Counted from the first letter of the stretch, positions 34,830 to 43,292 are shown. The stretch: 43,831 bases of DNA from Planctomycetota bacterium (GCA_028823395.1 JAPKBO010000006.1:1-43831), one strand, 5' to 3'. Notes: generated from the sequence alone by a model not told the origin. A program made the numbers and translations.

Positions 34830-36403
34830 TGGGGCTCACAACACGCGGGCTACTGCAATCTTTGGCCGCCGGGTACCTAGTGGCTTGCGGCAACCTAGCC
34901 GTCGTGGATTCGCAGCCAGAGGGCACCGCCGAACCGGCTGCGGAGCAGCAGCGCCCCAACATCCTGTTTGTCTTCACCGACGACCACGCGCCCCACGCTA
35001 TCTCGGCCTACGGCTCCGTCCTCAACGAGACTCCCAACATCGATCGCCTAGCCAACGAGGGCATGCTCTTCACGCGCACGTTCTGCGGCAACTCGATCTG
35101 CGCCCCCAGCCGGGCCACGATCCTCACCGGTAAGCACAGCCACGCCAACGGCCACATCGACAACGGATCCGAGTTCGACGGCTCCCAGGAGACCTTTCCC
35201 AAGCTGTTGCGCGCGGCGGGCTACCAAACGGCCCTCGTGGGAAAGTGGCATCTTCGAAGTGCGCCCACCGGATTCGATCACTGGTTGGTCCTGAAAGGTC
35301 AGGGCCCCTACTACAACCCGCCCATGCGCTCAGAGGAAGGAACCGAGGCCATAGAGGGCTACACCACCGAAGTGCTGACGGACCTCGGGCTGGATTGGTT
35401 GCAAAATCAACGGGACCCGGACAAGCCGTTCATGTTGATGCTCCAGCACAAGGCTCCCCACCGGCGCTGGCAACCGGGTCCCAGAGAGTTGGGCATGTAC
35501 GACGACGTGCAGTTCAAAGAACCCGCCACACTCTTCGACGATTACAAAGGCCGCAGCAGCGCAGCGGGCATGCAGGAGATGACCCTGCGCGACCACATGA
35601 GCACCGATCTGGATCTCAAGCTGAAAGATCCGGGCGGCATGAACGCCGAGCAGCTCGCGGCCTGGAAGAAGGTCTACGACCCCAAGCGTGAGGCCTTCGA
35701 GGCGGATCCCCCGACCGGGGATGACCTGGTGCGGTGGAAGTACCAACGCTACATGCAAGACTACCTGGCCTGTATCGCGGGCGTCGACCGTCAGCTAGGG
35801 CGCGTGCTGGACTACCTCGACGAGTCGGGCCTGGCCGACAACACGGTGGTGATCTACTCCTCCGACCAAGGCTTCTACCTGGGGGATCACGGCTGGTACG
35901 ACAAGCGCTGGATGTACGAAGAGAGCCTGCGCATGCCCTTCATCGTGCGCTGGCCCGGCCAAACTCCGGCGGGGTCAAACTGCGACGCCCTGTGCCAGAA
36001 CATCGACTTCGGTCCGACCTTCCTGGACCTTGCCGGCGCCGAGGTTCCGGCCGCCATGCAAGGCGTCAGCCTGACTCCACTCATGCAAGGTGAGCGTCCA
36101 GAGGACTGGCGGCGCTCGATCTACTACCACTACTACGAGTATCCGGCCGTCCACATGGTCAACCGCCATTACGGCGTGCGCACGGAGCGACACAAGTTGA
36201 TCCACTACTACCAATTGGACGAGTGGGAGCTGTTCGATCTCGACCTCGACCCCGATGAACTGACGAATCGCGCGGATGACCCGGCCTACGCTTCCGTAAG
36301 GGCGGAGCTAGAAACGGAGCTCACAAGACTACAAGAGCTTTACGGCGAGACCGACCCAGAAGGCACGGTGGATCGCATCTATCCCCCTAAAGAGGACGCC
36401 TGA
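34829..36403 (+). CDS. Formylglycine-type sulfatase, probable lipoprotein
   Basis: A 524-residue arylsulfatase-superfamily enzyme. The lipobox LVAC (Cys at about residue 20) predicts a lipoprotein. Metal ligands lie in ILFVFTDDH, the formylglycine precursor is Cys91 in the C-A-P-S-R motif (NSICAPSRATILTGK), and VGKWHL, HKAPH, and SSDQGFYLGDHG with DKRWMYEESLRMPF complete the active site. The C-terminal region HYGVRTERHKLIHYY is typical of planctomycete-type sulfatases. Cys91 must be oxidised by a maturase not encoded here. It probably removes sulfate esters from a polysaccharide. The gene ends in TGA, which shows that TGA normally terminates here. Confidence 0.93.
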   Translation: MGLTTRGLLQSLAAGYLVACGNLAVVDSQPEGTAEPAAEQQRPNILFVFTDDHAPHAISAYGSVLNETPNIDRLANEGMLFTRTFCGNSICAPSRATILTGKHSHANGHIDNGSEFDGSQETFPKLLRAAGYQTALVGKWHLRSAPTGFDHWLVLKGQGPYYNPPMRSEEGTEAIEGYTTEVLTDLGLDWLQNQRDPDKPFMLMLQHKAPHRRWQPGPRELGMYDDVQFKEPATLFDDYKGRSSAAGMQEMTLRDHMSTDLDLKLKDPGGMNAEQLAAWKKVYDPKREAFEADPPTGDDLVRWKYQRYMQDYLACIAGVDRQLGRVLDYLDESGLADNTVVIYSSDQGFYLGDHGWYDKRWMYEESLRMPFIVRWPGQTPAGSNCDALCQNIDFGPTFLDLAGAEVPAAMQGVSLTPLMQGERPEDWRRSIYYHYYEYPAVHMVNRHYGVRTERHKLIHYYQLDEWELFDLDLDPDELTNRADDPAYASVRAELETELTRLQELYGETDPEGTVDRIYPPKEDA

Positions 36404-36527
36404 CACCCGCTGAGAGGGAGACACGCGCCCCACACCAATCAACGTCTGAATTCATGATGGACAGTTCCCGCCCGTGAAGGGACACTGCTTCCGTTCGATA
36501 TCCACCCCGTCACCCTACCCCCCGTTT

Positions 36528-36531
36528 GGAG
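36528..36531 (+). promoter_or_regulatory. Shine-Dalgarno GGAG for the first selenoprotein gene
   Basis: GGAG 6 bases before the ATG at 36538, supporting that ATG over the in-frame TTG at 36526. Confidence 0.55.
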
Positions 36532-36537
36532 CCCTTC

Positions 36538-37635
36538 ATGGTTCTCTGCTCATCCCTGCTCTTCACCGTTTCCCTGGCGACCGCCCCGCCTCCAATGGAA
36601 CCCACCGCTCCGTGCCCTGCACCCGCTTGCGTGCAGGCCGATGATGACCCCGCCGACTTGCTCGAGGACATCATGGACGAGTACCAGGAGGCGAACGCCG
36701 AACTGGGACAGAACTACCGCAGTGCCGACGAAGAGCAACGCAAGCAGATCCTAGAGGTGGACCTGCCGAAGCTCAGCGAGACCTATGCACAGCGCGTCCT
36801 GAAACTAACGAGCGCCCACCCGGGCACGGATGTGGCCTGGGAGGGCCTCTCCTGGATCGTTAGCCGGGCTCGAGGCGCTGCTTGTCAGGCCGATGCCCTC
36901 TTGCAGATGTTCAAGGATTTCAGCAAGGACGAGCGCATCGGAGACACTTGCCTGACCGTGGCTCGTGGACCCTTTACCAAGAGCACCGTCAGGGCCCTCA
37001 ATAAGCTGATCAAGGACAGCCCGCACAAGGACGTACGCGGCCGGGCGACCTTCGCCCTCGCCATGCAGTACAAAGGTCTCGAGGACCAGAAGGGCTTCAT
37101 CAAGCAGATGTCCCTGGTCCAGAAGAAGTTCGCGGACGTCCCGTACACCCGCGGGACCCTAGGCCCCGTTGCCGAAGGCGCCATGTTCGAAGTGCAGCGA
37201 CTCCAGATCGGCATGGTCGCACCGGACATCGCGGGTGCGGACCTTCAAGGTGTCGACTTCAAGCTCTCCGACTATCTAGGCAAAGTGGTGGTGATCGACT
37301 TCTGGGGCAACTGGTGAGGCCCCTGTGTGGCCATGTACCCCCACGAGCGGTCGCTCGTGAAACGCCTCGCCGGTGAGCCTTTTGCCCTGATCGGTGTGAA
37401 CAGTGACAAAGACCTCGAAGCACTTCAGGACGTTCTCCTTGAAGAGAACATCACCTGGCGCTCCTTCTGGAACGGCCCCGAAGGAACTAGCGGCCCCATC
37501 TCCACCCAGTGGAACGTGCGCGGCTGGCCGACGATCTACATCCTCGACCACGAGGGCAAGATCCGCTTCAAGGGCCCGCGCGGCGAGGCCATGGACGAAG
37601 CCGTGGACCAGCTCCTCGCGGAGATGAAGGCTTAA
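36538..37635 (+). CDS. Exported TlpA-like redoxin, predicted selenoprotein (Sec260), copy 1
   Basis: If the TGA at 37315-37317 is read as selenocysteine the product has 365 residues. A signal peptide (MVLCSSLLFTVSLATA) precedes a mostly helical domain of about 190 residues. The C-terminal thioredoxin domain (about 225-365) reads IGMVAPDI, KLSDYLGKVVVIDFWGNW, Sec260-Gly-Pro-Cys263, a conserved MYPHERSLVKRL helix, GVNSDKD, and the cis-Pro331 in GWPTIYILD. Ordinary family members have CGPC, so TGA replaces the attacking cysteine exactly. Without readthrough the protein would stop at the active site and lose half its fold. A hairpin with GGTC loop follows (37342-37359). It probably reduces or isomerises disulfides, or acts as a peroxidase-like reductant, outside the cytoplasm. 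The gene follows the sulfatase by 134 bases; the copy 2 gene follows at once. Confidence 0.85.
37300..37499 (+). repeat. 200-base identical repeat across the Sec codon, unit 1
   Basis: Every base is identical to 38442-38641 (offset 1142), spanning the codons before TGA, the hairpin and most of the thioredoxin domain. Flanking coding sequence differs: upstream the two proteins are only partly similar, downstream a few substitutions appear (37500 onward). Confidence 0.9.
37342..37359 (+). promoter_or_regulatory. Predicted bacterial SECIS hairpin, copy 1
   Basis: A perfect 7-bp stem CACGAGC/GCTCGTG with a GGTC tetraloop at 37349-37352, starting 25 bases after the TGA; 31 bases lie between TGA and loop. 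The E. coli fdhF SECIS loop contains the same GGTC, where SelB contacts the G and U. Distance fits the 16-37-base range I recall for bacterial SECIS elements. Unlike fdhF there is no obvious bulged U in the upper stem. Confidence 0.8.
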
Positions 37636-37637
37636 AA

Positions 37638-38777
37638 CTGAGCTCCACCCTCAGCATCGGGTTTCTGTGCTCACTCCTGCTACCGGCCGCGCTATGTGCG
37701 GCCGGTAGTTCGTCTGAGGGATCCACCCCCCCCCTCGGCCTCACTGCCGAAAGGGCCGACGATGGCGATGAGCAACTGGAAGACCTCATCGACGAGTTCG
37801 ATGAGCGCATGGCGAAATTCAGGGCGGCATACCAGGCCGAGCAGGATGAGGCCAAGCGCAATAAAATCCTTGAAGATACGTACCCCAACCCCACCGACTA
37901 CGCCCCTCGCTTCCGCGCTTTGGCCACCCAGTTCAAGGGCACAGAGGCCGGCGCCGGTGCCCTGATCTGGATCGCCACCAGTTTCTATGGGGACACCCAA
38001 GAAGCAACCGTTGACGAATTGCTCAAGGACTACAAGGACAGTCCGCTGCTGGAGCAGGTGATGTACACCTTGGGACAGCGCGAGGACGACGAATCCCGAG
38101 TCCACTTACGCTCACTGCTCGCGGATAGCCCGCACCGTAACGTGCAGGCCGGCGCCTGCCACGCCCTGGCTCTGAACCTGCGTGGATTGGCAGCCAACAC
38201 CAAACGGGGTGAACAGAAAGAGGCCCTGATGGCGGAGTCCCGAGCATTGTTCATGCGGGTGCAGAATGACTTCGACGACGTGCCGTACCGCGGTCGCACG
38301 CTCGGCGCGGTGGCGCGCGCCGAACTGTTCGAATCCGACCGCCTGCAAATCGGCATGTTGGCCCCCGACATCGAGGGGGCAGACCTCAATGGCGTCGCGT
38401 TCAAACTCAGTGACTACCGTGGCAAGGTCGTGGTGCTCGATTTCTGGGGCAACTGGTGAGGCCCCTGTGTGGCCATGTACCCCCACGAGCGGTCGCTCGT
38501 GAAACGCCTCGCCGGTGAGCCTTTTGCCCTGATCGGTGTGAACAGTGACAAAGACCTCGAAGCACTTCAGGACGTTCTCCTTGAAGAGAACATCACCTGG
38601 CGCTCCTTCTGGAACGGCCCCGAAGGAACTAGCGGCCCCATATCCACCCGCTGGAACGTGCGCGGTTGGCCAACGATCTACATCCTCGACCACGAGGGCA
38701 AGATCCGCTTCAAGGGCCCGCGCGGCAAGGCCATGGACAAGGCCGTGGACAAGCTACTGGCCGAAATGAAAGAGTAG
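37638..38777 (+). CDS. Exported TlpA-like redoxin, predicted selenoprotein (Sec274), copy 2
   Basis: With TGA at 38457-38459 read as selenocysteine, and a CTG start, the product has 379 residues with Sec274-Gly-Pro-Cys277. The CTG lies 2 bases after the copy 1 stop with GAAGG 7 bases upstream; the only other in-frame alternatives are a GTG at 37509 inside copy 1 or a late ATG that would cut into the conserved domain. From the CTG a clear signal peptide follows (LSSTLSIGFLCSLLLPAALCA). The helical domain resembles that of copy 1 (for example EQLEDLIDEFDE against DLLEDIMDEYQE; ADSPHRNVQAG against KDSPHKDVRGR), and the thioredoxin half is nearly identical. It ends 13 bases from the convergent topA stop. 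The start choice is the least certain part. Confidence 0.8.
37679..37709 (+). repeat. Strong hairpin in the 5' coding region of selenoprotein copy 2
   Basis: A perfect 10-bp inverted repeat TACCGGCCGC/GCGGCCGGTA (37681-37690, 37698-37707) with a 7-base loop, extended by one C-G pair and a G-T wobble. It encodes part of the signal peptide cleavage region. No T-run follows. It could slow or gate translation, or protect/process the mRNA between the two copies. Confidence 0.6.
38442..38641 (+). repeat. 200-base identical repeat across the Sec codon, unit 2
   Basis: Exact partner of 37300-37499; see the matching unit. The identity includes synonymous third positions, so it exceeds what protein constraint alone would require. 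Confidence 0.9.
38484..38501 (+). promoter_or_regulatory. Predicted bacterial SECIS hairpin, copy 2
   Basis: Same 7-bp stem and GGTC loop (38491-38494) as copy 1, at the same distance from its TGA. Confidence 0.8.
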
Positions 38778-38790
38778 CGCCTCCGTCGCG

Positions 38791-41511
38791 TCAGTCTTTC
38801 TTCCCGTTCGGCTTCTTCTTGGCCGCAGATTTCTTGGCCGCCTTTTTCTTGGCCGCTGGCTTCTTCTTGACGGCCTTCTTTTTAGCGGACTTCTTCTTGG
38901 CGCCTTTCTTCTTGGTCGCCTTCTTCTTCGCCCGTCGCCCGCCCTTGCGCTCGCGCTGACGCTCGAGGATATCCAGGGCATCGCCCTCCTCCAGATCCTC
39001 GGGGTTGGAGCCCTTGGGTAGAGAGGCATTGACGACGCCGTCCGTGACGTAGGGACCCCAGCGCCCTTCCAGGAGGAGAATCGTGCCCCCATCCAATGCA
39101 GGCACGTCCTTGAAGGACTTGATCTCCTTGGGTTTGGTCCGGTAGTTGCGCCGCGTGGGCTCTTGAGCCAGCAGTTCGAGCGCGCGCTCCAGGGACAGCG
39201 TCAGGAGATTATCCTCGGGTGTCAAACTGCGAGTGTCCTCATCGCGCTTGATGTAGGGACCATAGCGGCCGTTAAAGGCCAGGATTTCGACCTTGTTGGT
39301 GTCCTCCCCAACCTTGCGGGGCAGGGCCAACAACTGCAGCGCCGTGTCCAGATCGACACCCTCAGGCTCCATGTCCTTCAGGAGCGAAGCCATCTTGGGC
39401 TTGGTATCCGCCTCGTCATCCGGGAGGCCCAATTGCACGTAGGGACCGTAGCGGCCGGACTTCAAGAAGATGGGCTCGCCCGTATCGGGGTGCTCCCCGA
39501 GAGGCTCCTTGCCCTTCTCGCTGGCCGCCAGAAGCCGCGTGGCGGATTCCACGTCGATCTCGTCCGGACAGGTCAGATCGGGCACCGTGGCAGTCGTGTC
39601 CCCCCGTTGCAGGAAGGGCCCATAGCGGCCTACTCGCAGGACGATCTCACGCTGCTTGTCGTCGGTGCCGACGGGCAAACTGCAAACCACACGCGGATCG
39701 ATCTCCGCCACGCTCGTTTCGAGCAGAGGCTTGAGCCCCGTGTCGCTCGTACCGAAGTAGAACTCTTTGAGATAATCGGACCGGTTCTCCTCGCCCTTGG
39801 CGATGGCGTCCAAGCGACTCTCCATCCCTACGGTGAAGCTGAGATCCACCAGGTGCGTCAGGTGATCCTGAAGCAGCTTGGTCACCGCGAAGGCCGTGAA
39901 GGTGGGCACCAAGGCCGACCCCTTCTTGAAGGTGTAGTCACGGCGCTGAATAGTGTCGATGATCGAGGCGTAGGTACTCGGCCGGCCGATACCCGACTCC
40001 TCTAGAGCCTTGACCAGTGTGGCCTCAGTCAAGCGCGCAGGAGGGGAGGTCTTGTGCTCTTCCGCGGTCAGGTCCGTGGAAGTCATTCTGTCCCCCTGCT
40101 CAACCGCCGGGAGGATCTTCTCTTGATCCGCTAGGGCCTGCCCCGGGTCGTCGGCACCCTCAACGTAGGCGCGCAGGTAGCCCGGGAAGTCGATCACGTT
40201 ACCCCCAGCCTGGAACACCGCTTGTCCCCCCTCGGGCCCGCCGACGTTCCCCACGCGTAAACTCATACGCCGCCCACGGGCGTCCCGCATCTGGGAGGCC
40301 ATGGTGCGCTTCCAGATCAACTCGTAGACCTTCGCCTCGTCCTGACCTAGTTGCTTACGGATCTCCTCAATCGGAGTTATGCGGTCACCCGCCGGACGGA
40401 TGGCCTCGTGGGCCTCCTGGGCATTGCTGACCTTGCTCTTGTAGGTACGCGGCTTCTCGGGAACGAAATCATCGCCATACTGGGCCGAGATCTCCTGACG
40501 CGTCATGTCGATGGCAACCTGACTCAACGCCACCGAGTCGGTCCGCATATAAGTGATGTACCCGTTCTCGTACAGGCGTTGGGCCGCACGCATGGTGCGC
40601 TTGGCATCAAAGCGCAGTTTGCGGTTGCCCTCCTGCTGCAGTGTTGAGGTATGGAATGGAGGTGAGGGTTTCTTCGTAAAGGGCTTCTCTTCTGCGGACA
40701 GGATATCGAAGGGCTCACTCTCAATCGTCTTGACGAGCGCCTCGGCCGCGGCACCGTCCAGCAGCGTCACGTCATCCCGTTTCAGCATGCCCGTGTCGGC
40801 ATCGAAGTCTTTACCCGCAGCAATGCGCTGCCCGCCGAGACTCACCAAGTTGGCTTCGAACACCTCGTCCGCGGGAGTCTTGAAGGAAGCCACTAGGTCC
40901 CAGTACTGGGCCTCGCAGAATCGTATGCGCGCCTTCTCGCGTGCCACCAACAAGCCCACCGCCACGGACTGCACACGCCCGGCGGACAACTTCGGCTTAA
41001 TCTTACGCCACAAGACGGGCGAGACGCCGTAACCGAACAGGCGGTCAATAATGCGCCGCGTCTCCTGGGCCTGCACCATGTTGCCGTCAATGTCGCGGGT
41101 ATCCTCAAGCGCCTCTAGAATCGCCCCCTTGGTGATCTCATGGAACACCATGCGACGAACCGGACACTCAGGCTGCAGCACCTCCATCAAGTGCCAGGCG
41201 ATAGCCTCTCCCTCGCGGTCTTCATCCGTAGCCAGCAGCAGCGCGTCGCACGTCTTAAGCTTGGCCTTGAGCTCTTTGATACGAGCCCTGGCGTCAGGCT
41301 TGATCACATACAGCGGCTCGAAGTCCTCCTCCACGTTGACCGCCAGACTGGCCCACTCCAGCTTCTTGTATTTAGCGGGTACTTCGGCTGCCTTGCCCGG
41401 CAGGTCACGGATGTGGCCCACGCTGGACTCCACCAGATAGTCGGGACCCAGGTACTTACGCAGGGTCTTGGCCTTAGTGGGTGATTCGACGATGACGAGG
41501 GTTTTGGACAT
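38791..41511 (-). CDS. topA: DNA topoisomerase I (type IA) with histone-like C-terminal tail
   Basis: A 906-residue enzyme that relaxes negative supercoils. The Toprim domain shows VIVESPTKAKTLRKYL and the acidic DEDREGEAIAWHL; the catalytic Tyr (about residue 318) lies in GYITYMRTDS; GRVQSVAVGLLVAREK and SNAQEAHEAIRP are further family blocks. Instead of C-terminal zinc fingers it has about four Topoisom_CrpT-type repeats, each with GRYGP or GRWGP. The last about 50 residues are Lys/Ala-rich (KKKATKKKGAKKKSAKKK), like histone H1 tails, and should bind DNA non-specifically. It converges on the second selenoprotein gene with a 13-base gap. Confidence 0.97.
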   Translation of the reverse strand: MSKTLVIVESPTKAKTLRKYLGPDYLVESSVGHIRDLPGKAAEVPAKYKKLEWASLAVNVEEDFEPLYVIKPDARARIKELKAKLKTCDALLLATDEDREGEAIAWHLMEVLQPECPVRRMVFHEITKGAILEALEDTRDIDGNMVQAQETRRIIDRLFGYGVSPVLWRKIKPKLSAGRVQSVAVGLLVAREKARIRFCEAQYWDLVASFKTPADEVFEANLVSLGGQRIAAGKDFDADTGMLKRDDVTLLDGAAAEALVKTIESEPFDILSAEEKPFTKKPSPPFHTSTLQQEGNRKLRFDAKRTMRAAQRLYENGYITYMRTDSVALSQVAIDMTRQEISAQYGDDFVPEKPRTYKSKVSNAQEAHEAIRPAGDRITPIEEIRKQLGQDEAKVYELIWKRTMASQMRDARGRRMSLRVGNVGGPEGGQAVFQAGGNVIDFPGYLRAYVEGADDPGQALADQEKILPAVEQGDRMTSTDLTAEEHKTSPPARLTEATLVKALEESGIGRPSTYASIIDTIQRRDYTFKKGSALVPTFTAFAVTKLLQDHLTHLVDLSFTVGMESRLDAIAKGEENRSDYLKEFYFGTSDTGLKPLLETSVAEIDPRVVCSLPVGTDDKQREIVLRVGRYGPFLQRGDTTATVPDLTCPDEIDVESATRLLAASEKGKEPLGEHPDTGEPIFLKSGRYGPYVQLGLPDDEADTKPKMASLLKDMEPEGVDLDTALQLLALPRKVGEDTNKVEILAFNGRYGPYIKRDEDTRSLTPEDNLLTLSLERALELLAQEPTRRNYRTKPKEIKSFKDVPALDGGTILLLEGRWGPYVTDGVVNASLPKGSNPEDLEEGDALDILERQRERKGGRRAKKKATKKKGAKKKSAKKKAVKKKPAAKKKAAKKSAAKKKPNGKKD

Positions 41512-41759
41512 AATGAAGGCGTTTAGCTCAGCGACGGCTCGAGGGGCAGGGTTCTAGCACGGGGTCAAGCCGGCTGCCACCCGTCAGGTGCATAGACCTC
41601 TCCGCCCGTACGAGCGGCCCCTTCGGGGCCGGAATTGCCCTGGAGTGCAGATATTTTTTGGAGCCTGGTGTCCCGGCGGGGCTCCCGAGACCGCCAATCA
41701 CCCCCCTCGGGTCCATCCTGGCCGTTGCGGGCCCCACCCCCTCCGGCCAGAATCCACCC
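41512..41759. other. Divergent topA/mogA intergenic region with a GC-rich hairpin
   Basis: 248 bases without a gene. A 7-bp perfect stem CGGCCCC/GGGGCCG with a TTC loop lies at 41615-41631. Because the flanking genes diverge and no T-run follows, it is not a simple terminator; it may be a leader structure. No clear promoter pair was found. Confidence 0.4.
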
Positions 41760-42296
41760 ATGGCTCCCACCCCCCGCATTGGCGTCGTCACTATTTCTGA
41801 TCGCGCCAGCAGAGGCGAGTACACCGACCGCGGCGGGCCGGCGATCAGCGCGTACCTAAAAGAAGTCCTCGACGGCCCCTTCCAGACCGTGCCGCGCGTG
41901 ATCCCAGATGAGCGCGCTGGCATTGCCAGCACCCTGAAGGAGCTCGCCGACGAGGAGGGTTGCTGCCTAGTCGTCACAACCGGAGGAACCGGGCCGGCCG
42001 TCCGCGATGTAACACCCGAGGCCACAGAGGACGTCTGCGAGAAGATGATGCCCGGCTTCGGAGAGCTCATGCGGCAGACCTCCCTGAAGGTCGTCCCCAC
42101 GGCCATCCTCTCGCGCCAAACAGCCGGCATCCGAGGTCACACACTTATCGTCAACCTGCCCGGCCAGCCCAAAGCCATTGCCGAGTGCCTGGACGCCGTC
42201 TTCCCCGCCATCCCCTACTGCGTGGATCTGATTGGTGGCCCGTTCCTAACCACCAACGAAGAGCGACTGGTCGCCTTCCGGCCCAAAAAGAAGTGA
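41760..42296 (+). CDS. mogA: Molybdopterin adenylyltransferase (MogA/MoaB-like)
   Basis: A 178-residue protein from the ATG at 41760. Family blocks are IGVVTISDRASRGEYTDRGG, TTGGTGPAVRDVTPEATE (catalytic Asp and Gly-rich nucleotide loop), GFGELMRQ, and GHTLIVNLPGQPKAI. MogA adenylates molybdopterin before metal insertion in molybdenum/tungsten cofactor synthesis. No other moa or moe genes are present here, so function relies on other loci. It ends in TGA, 2 bases before the PIG-L start. Confidence 0.93.
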   Translation: MAPTPRIGVVTISDRASRGEYTDRGGPAISAYLKEVLDGPFQTVPRVIPDERAGIASTLKELADEEGCCLVVTTGGTGPAVRDVTPEATEDVCEKMMPGFGELMRQTSLKVVPTAILSRQTAGIRGHTLIVNLPGQPKAIAECLDAVFPAIPYCVDLIGGPFLTTNEERLVAFRPKKK

Positions 42297-42298
42297 GT

Positions 42299-43285
42299 AT
42301 GCGGCAACACATTACATGGTTCATTCTCGCCCTGACGGGATGCGCCAGCACTCCGCAGCCGGGCCAACCCTGGGTCGTCACACAGATCGAGACGCCAGTC
42401 ACCGGCCCACGGGTCCTTGGCATCTACGCGCACCCCGACGATGAAACCAGCGCCGCCGCAATCCTCTACAAAACACGCGCACACCTTGGAGGCGTATGCG
42501 ACCTGTTGCTAATCACTAACGGCGAAGGCGGATTTAAGTACTCCACGCTAGCAGAGGATCTATACGACGCGGAGTTGACAGATGAAACCGTGGGCCGCTC
42601 CCGACTTCCGGAGATCCGGCGCGATGAATTCCTCGAGGGCTGCGCTCTGATGCAGATCCGCGCGGCCTACTTCCTAGAGCAGACCGATCACCGCTACAGC
42701 ACCGACCCCGAAGAGGTTCTCGCCGCCGACGCAGGCGTCTGGGATCTGGGCCGCATTGAGCACGCCCTGGTCGAGCGCATGACGAAGGGCCGATACGACT
42801 TCGTCCTGACCTTCGCGCCAACGCCCCAGACCCATGGCCACCACCAAGCAGCCACGATCCTAGCCCTGCGGGCCGCAGCTCAGCTGCCCGCCGACCGCAG
42901 GCCAGCGGTGCTGTGTGCACGTCAGGAGACCGCCGAAGAAGTCCCCGACCCACCCGCTATTCTCTCTGGCTATCCCGAGACAGCTCTGGCAGCGGATGCG
43001 TCGCCGCTGATCTTCGACCGTACGCAACCCTTCGGCCACCGGGGGCGACTCGACTACCGGGTGCTGGTGAACTGGGTTATCGCCGCGCACAAGTCCCAGG
43101 GGACCATGCAATTGGCCATGTCCCGGGGTTTGAGAACGCACCTATTCCTATTCGCGCTCAGCCCCCCTGGCTCGGCCGAGGCAGCCCAGGCCTGGCTCGA
43201 GGGTCTCGCCCAGCCGCAGTTCACCCCGCGCCAGTACGGCTCCAGCGCGGGCACGAACGCCTCGAACTCCACGCCCATCCAGTAG
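42299..43285 (+). CDS. PIG-L family deacetylase, lipoprotein
   Basis: A 328-residue protein starting at MRQHITWFILALTGCAS, whose lipobox LTGC predicts a lipid anchor. The zinc site is AHPDDE (about residue 45) and a later GHHQAAT His pair. PIG-L family enzymes remove acetyl groups from N-acetylglucosamine-containing substrates. The open frame extends further upstream in the mogA region, but that part is shadow sequence. It is followed 7 bases later by an acyltransferase-like membrane gene, a pairing that suggests amino-sugar acetyl exchange (inference). Confidence 0.85.
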   Translation: MRQHITWFILALTGCASTPQPGQPWVVTQIETPVTGPRVLGIYAHPDDETSAAAILYKTRAHLGGVCDLLLITNGEGGFKYSTLAEDLYDAELTDETVGRSRLPEIRRDEFLEGCALMQIRAAYFLEQTDHRYSTDPEEVLAADAGVWDLGRIEHALVERMTKGRYDFVLTFAPTPQTHGHHQAATILALRAAAQLPADRRPAVLCARQETAEEVPDPPAILSGYPETALAADASPLIFDRTQPFGHRGRLDYRVLVNWVIAAHKSQGTMQLAMSRGLRTHLFLFALSPPGSAEAAQAWLEGLAQPQFTPRQYGSSAGTNASNSTPIQ

Positions 43286-43292
43286 CCCCGAC

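Noticed and set aside
37327-37635. A separate small thioredoxin gene starting at GTG just after the TGA (and its twin at 38469-38777)
   Set aside because: Such a protein would lack the first beta strands and the first catalytic residue. The frame is continuous with the upstream signal peptide and thioredoxin N-half, and the same arrangement occurs twice.
36538-38777. Both redoxin genes as pseudogenes or sequencing errors
   Set aside because: Two copies with TGA at the same codon, no other lesions, intact downstream motifs (cis-Pro, helix) and an identical hairpin argue for function.
38666-38959. Apparent hydrophobic, Phe/Ala/Leu-rich membrane protein
   Set aside because: It is the antisense of the Lys/Ala-rich TopA tail, which automatically reads as Phe/Leu/Ala.
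41615-41631. GC-rich hairpin as an intrinsic terminator
   Set aside because: Flanking genes diverge from it and no T-run follows.
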